Source of the DNA: Flaccisagitta enflata
Lineage: Eukaryota; Chaetognatha; Sagittoidea; Aphragmophora
DNA: 64,000 nt
Reading direction: 5' to 3'
Assembly: GCA_965153355.1 (NCBI GenBank)
Contig: OZ231128.1
Span: 28,892,001 to 28,956,000, forward strand
Shown: piece by piece, positions 1-49,765 of the stretch
How positions within the stretch are numbered: the stretch's first letter is position 1
Layout: each line of letters begins with the position of its first letter
The notes under the pieces: model-generated
Databases searched by the model: none
Told to the model about the DNA's origin: nothing
The model's input: the letters and a program-made list of their open reading frames with translations, nothing else
Made by a program: the position numbers and the translations under genes

Positions 1-1370
1 GGGCGCATGGATGTAGGGGAGCTCCAGAATTTGAATGTCAACCTAGTATTTAAAGAACAAGACTGAGTAAAGATTAAGACCCAACTTTGTTTAATAGTGA
101 AAACTATATCGAACCTATTATTTTCTACTTGTTGCATCATTTATGAGCAAATATTTCTTTTTATCCTAAAGTTTTTTTCACACAAACTTCTTATTTTCTA
201 TACTAGACTTAGACACAAAAATTTTCCTAGGTCAGTCAGTAGCTCAATCTTTTGCATGGACCTGCTCAGCGCTTTCAATAATGCACGTTTCAAATTTCAA
301 GGTTCTGGCTCAAATACTTTAGAAGTTATGATCATTTGTTTGAACCATATCAAACTAAAAGAATTCCAGGAGAATCTTTAAACTTTCTTTTGAAATATGG
401 CCGACACAAAAATTTTCTAAGTTTTTTTGAAAAAAATGAAATTACAAGATTTTGGATCTAGGCAAATCAAGCAATTTCCTATCAAATAAACCCCACTTTT
501 TTTTCAAAAAAAAAATCCTCATTAAGGGCTTTTTGGGGCCCCTAGGGGCCCCTAAGAAGTTCAAAATTTTGGTAAATGAGATCAACAGAGTTATGTGCAT
601 ATGTCAAGGTATCTTTCAGGAACAAATTCAAGCAGATTAGTTCAAGCTAGAGCTCATGCCGTTACTACCTTCGGACCGGCCGCATATAAAAGAGAAATAT
701 GAAAACTCACAAGGACTTAGATTTAGGATCTGAGGTCAATATCTATCTATACTCAACCTACCGACTTTAACGTCGTTCATGGTCGTGGCGTCCCATACAT
801 CCATAGCCCGAGGGGCACATATTAGCATAGTCGCTGGCTAAACGACAATATAAGAGGGTGTTGAGTGGTAACGCAAAATTTTGGACGACGCGAAATTAAC
901 CGAAAAAGGGACTTCTGAGCACAACTGCTCCTGCCCAGCCACATTACAGCCCCCGCCCTGCCACATACTACCCCTGCCCACCCGCCATCGACTTCTTTTT
1001 GGCCGTGTATCCGGCCTTGTTGTTATTACAACAGTGCGGAATCACCTGACTTGTAATTTATAACGTTATTTGCAAAGACGTATTTGATCAGCAAAGTTAA
1101 CACTTCGCAGTTCGCACACCTTGTCGTTGGTCACCTTGTCTCGAAAAAAATGTCGAAAGAAATGATAATAATCTTGTTCTTTTCTTGAGTATCCAATAAC
1201 ACTCAAATAAGGGGTGAAGAACCCGACCAAATCATTCAAACGATATATAATGAATAAGTTACAGTAGATCTCATCTAGACTTGAGATAACTGGGCCTTTT
1301 AACTGGGGCAAGCATTGTGGAAAGGCAAATGAAGACAGGGGAGCGGTATTTGGATCATAGACTAATCAAA
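1..1370. other. Upstream flank, no supported gene
   Basis: No exon with coding character and good splice borders is visible here. The stretch is AT-rich. Positions 900-1025 carry a worn fragment of the family A repeat, including its GTGTATCCGGCCTTGTT end. The missing 5' exon(s) of the small heat-shock protein gene must lie here or left of the window; I could not identify them. A TATAAAA string near 685 is not backed by anything else. Confidence 0.4.
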
Positions 1371-1716
1371 GGATGCTTAATTCCTCATGATAGCTGGTTG
1401 CCATAGAAACACATTTCCATGTATTCTTGCCAAAATGTTATTATTTTAAGAGATTTTTTTAAGAAGCATTGCTAAAATTGCTAAAATTTGCTACAATTTT
1501 CCCACAGTATGTTCTGTAAGAATGTTGCTTGTCTGGCCGTTGCTAGGGAGCGTATCCATGTGTGACAACCCCTGGCAACCGCAAAACGAGCGATATTCTG
1601 ACAGAACACACTGTGAGAAATTTGCAGCAAATTTAATTTTAAAAAATGTTCCTTCAAAAAATTTCTCAATATTGATATTTTAGCGGAAATACACTGAAAT
1701 AGGCAATAAAGCATCT
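1371..1716. mobile_element. MITE-like element, family D copy 1
   Basis: Ends are inverted: GGATGCTTAATT on the left and AATAAAGCATCTC on the right. The left end continues into a GGTTGCCATAGAAACA block. The interior is a weak hairpin: a left arm around 1487-1518 (CCCACAGTATGTTCTGT) is mirrored around 1597-1635 (ACAGAACACACTGTGAG). A related copy with the same GGTTGCCAT block and GCATCC end lies at 33270-33497. No transposase is present. The class is unknown. Confidence 0.5.
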
Positions 1717-1826
1717 CTTTATTAATCTATGTTTCAAATATCACTCGCCTAGCTTCATTTGTTTTTTTACAATGCTTGCCCCCGTTATCAAGTCTAGACG
1801 GGATCTATTGTACCAATTTTTGACAG

Positions 1827-32542
<30,716 letters not shown>

Positions 32543-32984
32543 GCAGAGAAAAAATCATAACAGGGAATGGCCATTGACGAACTCTACGCACATAAGGATG
32601 GAACCTGGGATGTCATGCAACGCTGAACATTGCGGGCGCATGCCGGACTTGGAATTGCTGCTATCATCAAATGTTTTACTTCTTAATAACAAGTGGATTG
32701 CATACAGACTTGTCCCAGATTTTACCCAAACCATTATGAAGTGTCATGTTGTCATTGCTATTTATTCGCTCGCGCTCCTTCGTGCAAAAACGATCTGAAA
32801 AAAATTTGAACGTGACATATCTTTTTTTTCTTCTTTTTACTGAGTTAGCATTTGGCTTCATTTTCATAGTTAAACTGCGTACTTTTTTCATCCAGCCGTA
32901 TGTATCACGTCGTTTATGAGTACATCATGATATTCAATGTCGTGCTTAAAGTAGAAACTAGCATTCATATGAGACCTTGTGTCG

Positions 32985-32990
32985 AATAAA
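32985..32990 (+). promoter_or_regulatory. Candidate poly(A) signal of the sHSP gene
   Basis: AATAAA 443 bases after the stop codon, followed by TTTTGTATAC. An earlier AATAAA overlaps the last coding codons (about 32526) and is unlikely to be used. Confidence 0.45.
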
Positions 32991-33269
32991 TTTTGTATAC
33001 TTAAAAATCGCTTGTGGTAAATTGATCATTTGATTTGCACATCTTTTAGACCCTTACTGCTTACACAGGTAGCTAATTGGATGTTATACTTATCAACCGA
33101 AATCACGCGAAATAATTGAGAGGTTTGAATCTGTAGCGAATACTTTTACAAATTTTACGGGCAGTATGGTATAACTTTACGTTTTTCTACCGTTTTTCTC
33201 CCCCTAGAATGAAAACCTGAGTGAATTCTAATTCTGGAGTGATATTTAGAAAAAAGACCAACTATGAAA

Positions 33270-33497
33270 ACATGTTTTATTCCCCATCATAGTTGGTTGC
33301 CATAAAAACATATTTTTATGTTTACTTGTCATGAATAAGAAAGCTACAGCTAAACAGTACTAACTAGCGACAATGATACAAATGTATAATAAAAAAGTCA
33401 GCAAATTTAGTTATGAGCAATGTTTCTGTCCATTATCAGTTCGAAAACTTTTGAATGTTTCCATGACAACTAACCAGGTTAGAAAATAAAGCATCCC
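33270..33497. mobile_element. MITE-like element, family D copy 2
   Basis: Left CATGTTTTATTCCCCATCAT and GTTGGTTGCCATAAAAACAT; right ACATTC-type mirror with CATGACAACTAACCAGG and AATAAAGCATCC. Related to 1371-1716. A family A hairpin end (AGGTGCGCTAACGCACCT at 33504-33521) abuts its right side. Confidence 0.5.
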
Positions 33498-33599
33498 TTT
33501 TTAGGTGCGCTAACGCACCTCTATGACTGGTCGTGTCCGTTGCTCTGTCGGTTGGTCTCGAAATTTTTTTTAATTAAGGTGACATAATGATTACGGATT

Positions 33600-34690
33600 G
33601 ATTGCTTCAGCCAACGTTTGTGTTCCAGTTGGATGCTTCATGTAGTAAAAGTTTCATTTCACTCTCTTTACTTAATATTTGGGTGTTACGCATACAAAAA
33701 GTTAGTTATTTCTTTTCGCCCTCTTTACCAATTGTGGAGTGGCTAATTTTAGGACCCTTACTATTTTTCTTTTATCAAAAATCGTTTATTTTCCATTTTT
33801 TGGAAAATTGTTTTCAAAGACTTAATTTGTATAATTCAGTGGGATAAAACAATATGCTAACATTGTTTAAATCAGCTTTCACAAACTTCTACTCTTCATA
33901 GAGTTATAATTCTGCCTTTTTATAAGCTTTTTCATGGCTTTTTTTCTGATGTTTTAGTTTATTTTTACAAACCTCATGATTTTTTAAAACAAATAATTGT
34001 CTTTTTTGTAAGAAAACTTATAGGATTTTGCTGAATTCTGGGAAATCTGTGGGAACTTTAAGGCCAAAACAAAAACAAAAGATGAAGGGAATTAAAAAAA
34101 ATGAAAATGGTCAATTTCATCATTTTTGCTCCTCCATATTACTTAAGTAGGGTGAAGGGATACTCCCAACTTTTGCTATGTGAAGCACCCAAAACTAAGC
34201 TAATTTTATGACTTTGACAATTTGTTTTTTAAGAATTTGGTTTTTTTCGTTTTATAGAAAATTATATATTTTTTTGTTTTATGGAAAATTATATTGGAGG
34301 ACTTAATTTACATAATGCGGTTTGAAAATCATTTTGCTAATATGCTTTGAAATAGTTTTTTTTTTTTTTTTTTTTTTTTTTTTGAAGAATTTTTATCTGC
34401 TCTTTAAGCAAGTTATAGTTCATATTTTGGCGTCAAAGTTTATATTTTATATATTAAAAATCTTTAAAATAATTGCCGATTTTGCGACAAACCATACAGG
34501 AATTTGCTGATTTCTGGGTTTCATGTGAATATTTTAAGGCTAGAACAAGAATGAAAGTTGAGGAAATTTTGCAAAAAAAGAAAATGCTGTCCTTCAGGAT
34601 TTTTTTTCTTCTATATCATATTAATAGCGTGAAACAATACCCCAAACTTTTGCTATGTGAGGCACCGGAGTGTTCCATCTTTCATCTTAA
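33600..34690. repeat. Two diverged direct copies of a ~476-bp unit
   Basis: CCAACTTTTGCTATGTGAAG near 34168 matches CCAAACTTTTGCTATGTGAG near 34643. TTTTGCTGAATTCTGGG near 34026 matches AATTTGCTGATTTCTGGG near 34501. GACTTAATTTGTATAAT near 33820 matches GACTTAATTTACATAAT near 34300. All offsets are about 475 bp. A T-run of about 27 bases lies at 34357. Confidence 0.6.
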
Positions 34691-35282
34691 ATTCAGACAT
34701 TTCCTCGTGTCAAGCATGATTTCTTCCGTCGGACATTTCCTCATTACGAGGATCGAGGCGACGTCACAGCATCGCCTCGTTGATCGTAAGATCGATCGAG
34801 TGTTTGTTTGCATGCCTTAGGCGTCGTTATTCGTGCACCTCAACTCTTGGTTTCTCGCTGGGAAAAGACAAATCTGCACTTCGATCATCATCCCTGGCCG
34901 AGAAAACTTTCACCAAGCGGCAATTTTTTGTCTCGATATTTGCACCGGGATGCACGGGGTTGAGGTAAGGTTTGAAGAGAAAGGGAGCGCAGTGTTCTCA
35001 AATGATTTTCGAAGCTGCTATCCAGTAAAGTAGCTACGATTATCTAGATTGTGGCTAACCGCATAACTGCAAAAGACCAAAATTGTTTATATGTGGGTAG
35101 TAGTAGCGATAAAGAAGGTTTATGCATTTGGGTAGGGGTAGTGATGATAAAATTGAAATATACGATTGTGACAGACCAACTGATTGACGCAACCGGTTGT
35201 GCAATTTAACAACTTAAAATCTGTAATTCTAGGATTTTTCTTTATTGTCCTTGTTTTGCCAATGGCAAGAAGAGAGTGAATA
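34691..35282. other. Intergenic stretch, GC-richer and possibly regulatory
   Basis: 34700-34990 is less AT-rich than its surroundings and has GAGGCGACGTCACAGC (TGACGT/ACGTCA core) near 34757. It could be an upstream promoter or a non-coding first exon of the kinase gene, but nothing in the sequence proves it. Confidence 0.2.
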
Positions 35283-35692
35283 CTACAGACTGGACCCTAA
35301 TAAGAGCGGAGGAGGGACCCAAAGTTTTAGCATCACCCCCTAGAGCTTAAATGGCACAAGCAAATTTCTTATTTACTGTGGCGGATTACACTTTGGATGG
35401 ATACAAGTGGCGCCACCGTGGCGATATTTGAATATCCACCTAGAACATCCTCAAATTGTCAAAATTGATGAAAAAATTGTTGAATTTTTTAGGGGGGCTC
35501 AGAGGGTGATTTGACGTAATCTAAGGGTGTTCTAGATGGAAATTCAAAAATCGCCACGGTGGCGCCACTTGTATCATCCTAAAGTATAAATCACCACAGC
35601 AAAAGAGACAAATCCTTGAGCCATTTAAGCTGTAGGGGGTGATGCTAAAACTTTGGGTCCCTCCTCCGCTCTTATTAGGGTCCCGTCTGTAG
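35283..35692. mobile_element. 410-bp foldback MITE-like element
   Basis: Ends CTACAGACTGGACCCTAATA and its inverse TATTAGGGTC..GTCTGTAG. The arms extend through AGGGACCCAAAGTTTTAGCA, GATACAAGTGGCGCCACCGT and their mirrors over nearly the whole length, so it can form one long hairpin. No target-site duplication longer than ATA is clear. Confidence 0.75.
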
Positions 35693-36250
35693 ATATCAAT
35701 CAAACAAAGTATCAATAAAACATAAAAAACCTGAGATTTTCATAAAATTTGATGAAATGATAAAGTACGGTTAATAGTAAATTAATGGTATTTCTTATAG
35801 TAATCTAAAAACGCTTTGGATTAAATACCAATGTAGTTGCTGTTTCTGTCGGTAGGTAGGTCATATTTTCTGAGCGGTTACAATTCCAAGCCTAACCATC
35901 CGCGATTAGATTGCTGTGTATCTGGCCTTGTTTTTGTTAACGCTGGCATAAAGAAATTTTTTCTATGAGAACAAGACCGTAATAAATAAAAAAATTTGAA
36001 TCTTTTCTTGTGATAATAGTAACAATTTTAATCCAACACTAATCAAAAGATTATATATTACAATTTGAAAAAATTTTGTTTGATCTCTTATTAAAAGAAT
36101 GTGTACTGGTATACATTCTTATTTTTTTTTGCATTGAAGAAAAAAATGATAAAAAGAAATTTGACTTTTTTTTGGGGGGGGGGTAAATTTTAAAAAAAAT
36201 TTTAAAGATATGTAGCTAGATTTCATAGTTTACAGGCAGGTCTAGCTCAA

Positions 36251-36253
<3 letters not shown>

Positions 36254-36338
<85 letters not shown>
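36254..36338. repeat. (AG)n microsatellite, first of two
   Basis: About 42 AG units. A second (AG)n tract of about 50 units lies at 36547-36646, separated by about 200 bp of less repetitive sequence. The open frames that span them are artefacts. Confidence 0.95.
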
Positions 36339-36341
<3 letters not shown>

Positions 36342-36543
36342 CCACCTACTATATATATTTCCTCTTCATTTGCTTGACGTCCGTTTATTGGTAGCCTTTT
36401 TCAGTGTCTTCTGTATTTTGCCGCCATTCATAGGCCAGTTGCGGCAGCGCAGCTCAGCAACAAAATCAAGGCTTTCCTTCCTTTCTCCTTCCTTTGCCTT
36501 ATCCTTTTCAACCGTTCTCCATTCCCCTCCTCTTCTGCTGGCG

Positions 36544-36650
<107 letters not shown>

Positions 36651-36699
36651 TTTTAAGAAAGCCAAAATTCCAGTTTCAAAATCGCCTGTGTGCTGGATT

Positions 36700-37720
36700 T
36701 TAACAATGGAGTTGATCGTTGCGAGAAATCCGGTTCTTTTCCTTTTTTCCATCTCGCAGTTTCGTCATGACAATCTTCAGCTTTCGTTTCTTCTATACAT
36801 GCGTGCATGGGTCGAACTCGCACCTTGATTCTCCCCGTCGCTTCATTATGTTCTTTTTTCCCCCATCCATACGTCAACTCAATTCCGTTTCCGTGGGCAC
36901 GTATTTGGAGATGAAGTAGTCATCTAATGGTCAGTTCAACAATATGATTTGCATTGATGCATGATGAACAGCGAGACGGATCTTTCATACCTTAAGTGGC
37001 GGTTTCTAACTGTATGCATAGCAAATCGGTTTTCATTTAACTGAATGAAACTGCCTCTTCCCAAAATTTTGGCGAGGCTCTCTGAGCTCACCCCTGAAAT
37101 AGTTATTTCTTGAAGACTCTTCAAAAAGTCTGGCTTCTTGTTGGCAATATGCTTCAACAAGTTTTGTGTTGACAGTATCCTTCAAAAAGCTTTGTGTTGG
37201 CAGAATGCTTCAATAAGTTTTGTTGACGATAAAACCTGTGATGATGCCCACCGGGGTTGTCGAAAAATTAGGGTCATTTGCACTGTGAGTACCAGTTATT
37301 TCCAGGGCGTTCCTTCTGTCATTATGAATTCTCCCCCCTCCCCCATGCACAGAAGCCTTAAACATATATCGGGCCTGGAAAAGATCATTTGTAAGCAAGT
37401 ATAAAGAATAGTAATAGAATGTAAGTTAATCATGCTCAGCATTAGTTTTCAGTATGTTGTACTGGTTATCAAAATTCAAAAGAAATTTTTTAGATAATTT
37501 TGATAACTTTGATTTAAGATATTGTACATTAAATGTTTTTTAATAGTAATTATTGCAAATAAAATTTTGCTCACTCGATTAAAAGAATAAAAAAAATTGT
37601 CTATCTGATGGTCTGTTCATCCTATGTGACAATGCGATGTACAAGTTGAAAATTAAAAATCTGAATATCATTATTCATAGTTTTTTGCATAAACGCTGTA
37701 ATTTTCCAGACCATGAAAGG
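36700..37720. other. Intergenic stretch, no gene recognised
   Basis: 37105-37225 holds about four diverged copies of a TTGTGTTGGCAGAATGCTTC-like unit of roughly 30 bp. The rest shows no exon or repeat I can support. Confidence 0.4.
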
Positions 37721-37729
37721 ACGGAGTAC

Positions 37730-38243
37730 TCGGGTGTGTCAAAAAATAAAAAGTATCGTTGATCAAATCATCCTCATCAGGGTATGTAAACAAACAAATT
37801 TTAAGACTTTTACCGTTTTTATTTTTTCAAATTTCAGCCATCTTCCGTTTTTTTAGGGCAGGAAAAGATTGTTCAAAATATATATACTTCCAGAGTCTCT
37901 ACCTAGTTTTGTTGAAAATAAGACCCAAAACTTCAATAGAGATTATCAAATTCTATTTCTTTTTATGATTTTGGTGGTAAAAAAAACTTTTACCTAATCC
38001 CAACTAGAAATCGAAGTAAGGTATTTAAATGGCTACTTATTTTACATTTATGAACAATAATTCTGATATGAAATCAATAACACAGCAATATACAAATCAG
38101 CGCTAAAAAGAGGTTTTGGAAAAAATGGAAGATGACTGAAATTTGAAAAAACAAAAATGGTAAAAGTCTTAAATTTTTTTTGTTTACACACCCTGATGAG
38201 GATGATCTGATCAAAGATATATTTTTTTTTTTGACACACCCGA
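37730..38243. mobile_element. 514-bp foldback element with 9-bp target-site duplication (MULE-like), copy 1
   Basis: TIRs start TCGGGTGTGTCAAAAAA and end TTTTTTGACACACCCGA. The arms match inward through TTGATCAAATCATCCTCATC and CAAACAAATTTTAAGACTTT. ACGGAGTAC stands directly on both sides (37721-37729 and 38244-38252). A 9-bp duplication with long TIRs is typical of Mutator-like elements. No coding capacity. Confidence 0.85.
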
Positions 38244-38252
38244 ACGGAGTAC

Positions 38253-40200
38253 CCATCTACTGGATCTCTTGAGCCTCTCTCTCATTCTTCCTAAGAAAAT
38301 TTGACGCACTCTTTAAGAGCTATTTCTTATCACAGCTTATTTCGTTGTAGATGTTTTGGCAGAATGCGATCTAATGTAATGGATTTCGTAAAGTTCGTGT
38401 GCTTGACTTTGACAGGCTATTCGTAACATTCATCGTTCTTTTTTCCTAAAACTGAACTTTTTGTTTGTCTTATCGCTCTAAGGAGGTTGATTAATGACGA
38501 TGTTAAATGTTGGGATTTCAATCCGAGCTTCGAGACGTTACTGACAATCGATGTGTAATCAACTTTAGATTTCTCATCGCGCGATCGCGTCAGTTTTTGC
38601 CACTCCTATTTGTTGTTGATGGTCATTGGCGAGGTGGCGGCACCAGTTTGTCCCTTATTTACGGCACGGCTGTTATGTATGCTCTTTTAATTCGTCATCA
38701 ATATTAGCGACAGAAGCATACACAAACAGACAGCTATTAAAGAAATTTCACCGCATATAACTATGACTACTACATTATCACTACCACTCTTTTTGCCGGT
38801 TTTAATTTTAACTGGTGCTTGAAGTTTGAACCTTTTCTCGCAGCCTGATTATATTCTGGATCCTCTGATAAGTTCATTTTTAACCCATCAACCCGTCTTA
38901 AAACGATTTCAATAAAAAAGCCGACGCTCTTCAGTCTACGCCACAAGTCAACGATGATACGATGATGCGACTAAGAAATCTTGGAATACATAAGGCGAAA
39001 AGCGATAATATTTGCTGTACATTCAAAAGGGGTTTTCAGGCCCAACTAAGGTCCTAAGTAGTCTTTAGAGGAAAAGTTGACCTGCGATTCCACTTTTGAC
39101 AGTTTTCTGTTTTTTTGTCGCCGGCTCGATAAGAGGTGTTGTCCGTCTGTTGGTCGTTTGGTTCCAAGGCCAAATGATCGAGTTGATCACTCTTTTTATT
39201 GAGTAAGGACAAAGTTTATAAGGACATCGAGGCTGAAATTTTGCCAAAAATTAAGGACATTTTAAGGATAAAGCCCAGTCTCAGATTTATTAAAAAAACA
39301 TTTTTGATTGATAATTTGTTGTTTTTACGCAAATGTAAGAGGAAATTATCTTATCTATAGAAAATGCAACATTTTTTGTCAAATGACATATTTTCTTTGC
39401 TTCAAAGTAATAACTACCATATTTGATTTGTATTTACTCATACTGAACGCAAGTTATTTTTATGAGTATAATAAAATTGTAAGAAAATCATAGAAAAATA
39501 TTAAGGGTACGCTTAAAATTTGCAAAAATTTAAGGACAATCCAGGCTCAGGAAAAATTAACTGGTCCTTAAAAACTAAAAAGAGTGTAGTGTATTCAAGT
39601 ACTTCGGTTGTGTGAAGTGTGGGTTAGTGGCGTTGTACGCCCCTGCACTACTATTGCTTTAAATGGTGTAGATGCAAGACCTCTGTCACACCTTTTCAGC
39701 CCTAAGAATTCCATCGAGGCTGAGAATGGAGATGGGGTTTAATGGCCTGAATCCTGACCCCAAGCTCCTCTGCCGTGCCCTGCTTCGTGGAATCATCGGT
39801 GTTAGTTGTCGGTATACTTTTTAGTTGCGACGATGCCCCTCTATAACTGGCTGTGTCCGTCGGTCGGTTGGTTGGTGTGCGACGCATTCGTTAGACGATC
39901 CACACGTCTTGGCCTTTTTACTTAGTTGATAAATAATGCTCAGATAAACTGTTGTTGCAAGCATTTGTATCGCGTTGTGATCGGCTCGCTAGGCGTGAAT
40001 CCAATTATCAATAAATGATGATTCACTCGTTTCCGCCGACATTTTGTTTTCATCTCATTATTTGAGAGTTCGAACACCTCGCGACGAGAGCAGCCACCGT
40101 TTTTCTCCTCTCGACACCTCGTTCATGTCAACTTTTTTTTTATCTCAGTGTTGGAAAGCACCGAGCTTTCCTTCAACAACGGAGAGAGAGGGATAGCTGG
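38253..40200. other. Intergenic stretch, no gene recognised
   Basis: AT-rich with a diverged family A hairpin end at 39818-39921 (TTTTTAGTTGCGACGATGCC, CCGTCGGTCGGTTGG). 39980-40190 is less AT-rich (CGCGACGAGAGCAGCC, CTCTCGACACCTCG) and could belong to the kinase gene's promoter or 5' UTR; that is a guess. Confidence 0.35.
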
Positions 40201-40202
40201 AG

Positions 40203-40894
40203 AACAAGGTCATTAGACCTAGAAGTCGCATGCGTCGGCACCTTCATTAAAAGTCCGACAGACAGACAAAGATTTTATTCAGAAAGAGTTTTTTAGTCGC
40301 GTGCTACGCGACTCTACAACCCGCTTTGTCGGTCCGTCCGTCGGTCGGTCTGTCGGTCCGTCCGTCCGTCCGTCACTTTTTTTGGGGTTTTGCGGTTTTT
40401 GGCCTTACTGCTCCTGCCCAAATGATCTGGTGACCTCAATTACAGCCCCTGCCCACCCGCACGCGACTGGGGTAGCTGTGTATCCGGCCTTGTTAAGTTG
40501 ATTACTTCTTAAAGTTTCTGATCTTCTATTCAAAAAAGCGCGATAAAAGTTAAAACTCCTCTAAAACGACTTTGTGATGGACGGATGGGCCAAGAGATGG
40601 ACAGACCGATAGACAGACACAACCAACCAAAAATGTTTATATAGTGGTTTATGAATGCCTTAAAAACATTCCAAAACATTTAAAATGTCTTTAAATTGTG
40701 ATATACACCCTTTAAGCAAGTTTGTGATGGACAGACGGACGGACTGACCGACCTATGGACTAGCCTTAGAGTGGTTAATTAATGCCTCAAAAAACTTATA
40801 TAAAAACATTATGTTGAACGCCCTTTAAACAATTTTTGGACGGACCAACTGACGGACCGAAAAGTGGCTTACAGAGTCGCGTAGCAGGCGACTA
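40203..40894 (+). mobile_element. Family A element interrupted by an opposite family A copy
   Basis: The outer copy starts AACAAGGTCATTAGACC with AGAAGTCGCATGCG and ends GGCTTACAGAGTCGCGTAGC with AGTCGCGTAGCAGGCGACT (40874-40892). Its interior has GGACGGACNGACCGAC tracts in two or three diverged ~120-bp units. Inside it, 40290-40494 is a complete short copy in the other orientation. Confidence 0.65.
40290..40494 (-). mobile_element. Family A short copy, complete (reference copy)
   Basis: TTTTTAGTCGCGTGCTACGC, the CGACTCTACAACCCGCTTTG block, a CGGTCCGTCCGTCGGTCGGT tract, GCTCCTGCCCAAATGATCTG, TGCCCACCCGCACGCGACTG and TATCCGGCCTTGTT. The hairpin arm AGTCGCGTGC (40295-40304) is the exact inverse of GCACGCGACT near the other end (about 40459-40468). 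About 205 bp. Confidence 0.9.
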
Positions 40895-40899
40895 TAATT

Positions 40900-41718
40900 G
40901 AGAGAATAAAAATGGAAGAATACACAGAATAAAAAAGATCGATGCCTTTTTTCTCTCGATCATACATGAAAGCAGAAAAAAGACACTAGCCGTTTCATCG
41001 ACAGTTTCTTATCGACGATTCAATACGTAATCTTTAACTTGTATTTATTTGTTAAGGCCTGGATGATAGTAGTGCTTGCTAGTTATGTAATGCAGCCTAA
41101 ATGAATGTATGAAAACTCTTTTCACGCGGTATCACAGCACCAATCCAATTATAATTTTGTCCCTACATTTTCGATCTTCGTCGTGGGAAGTTCATGCGGA
41201 AAGAAATTTACGCATTTACGTAAACTTTTACTCATGTTAGCAATTATCTCAAACTAAACAAAAATCATCCTTTTGAAAAGCGACGGCACGAATTGATTTT
41301 CCAAGTTAGCATTTGGTTTTGATAATCACATCGATTTTTCCTCCCCACTCAATAATAGGGAGGTCGTATCAAGTTCAGCGTCGATACAGTTTTGATGAGA
41401 GAGGACTGAGACGGCCATGCATGAAATAAACGCGAATCTTCTGTCTGAATGACCCGAAAAAAGAAATCATCCGACTGGGCCTAGCGATCGCGTGAGTGAA
41501 TTTTTCACTGAAAGGAGAGACAACTTTGGTTGTCCAGACTAATTGTAGAGCGTCTCGCTAATGACCTGGATTGTCTTTGCAATAACAACAAGAACCTAAC
41601 GCTACATACCATTGTTATCATTTAAGTGAGTCTCGTGGGGAAAAAGGCGATCATGTTACGCTTGTCACGAAATTAAACTAAAAAAAAATACTAACTGATA
41701 AAAAAAATCGGGGTGAAA
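40900..41718. promoter_or_regulatory. Probable 5' flank / 5' UTR of the kinase gene
   Basis: No repeat family covers 41000-41700, unlike most of the window, which fits an upstream regulatory or UTR segment. A possible donor-like GCGATCGCGTGAGTG lies near 41485. No promoter element can be named with confidence. Confidence 0.3.
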
Positions 41719-49765
<8,047 letters not shown>
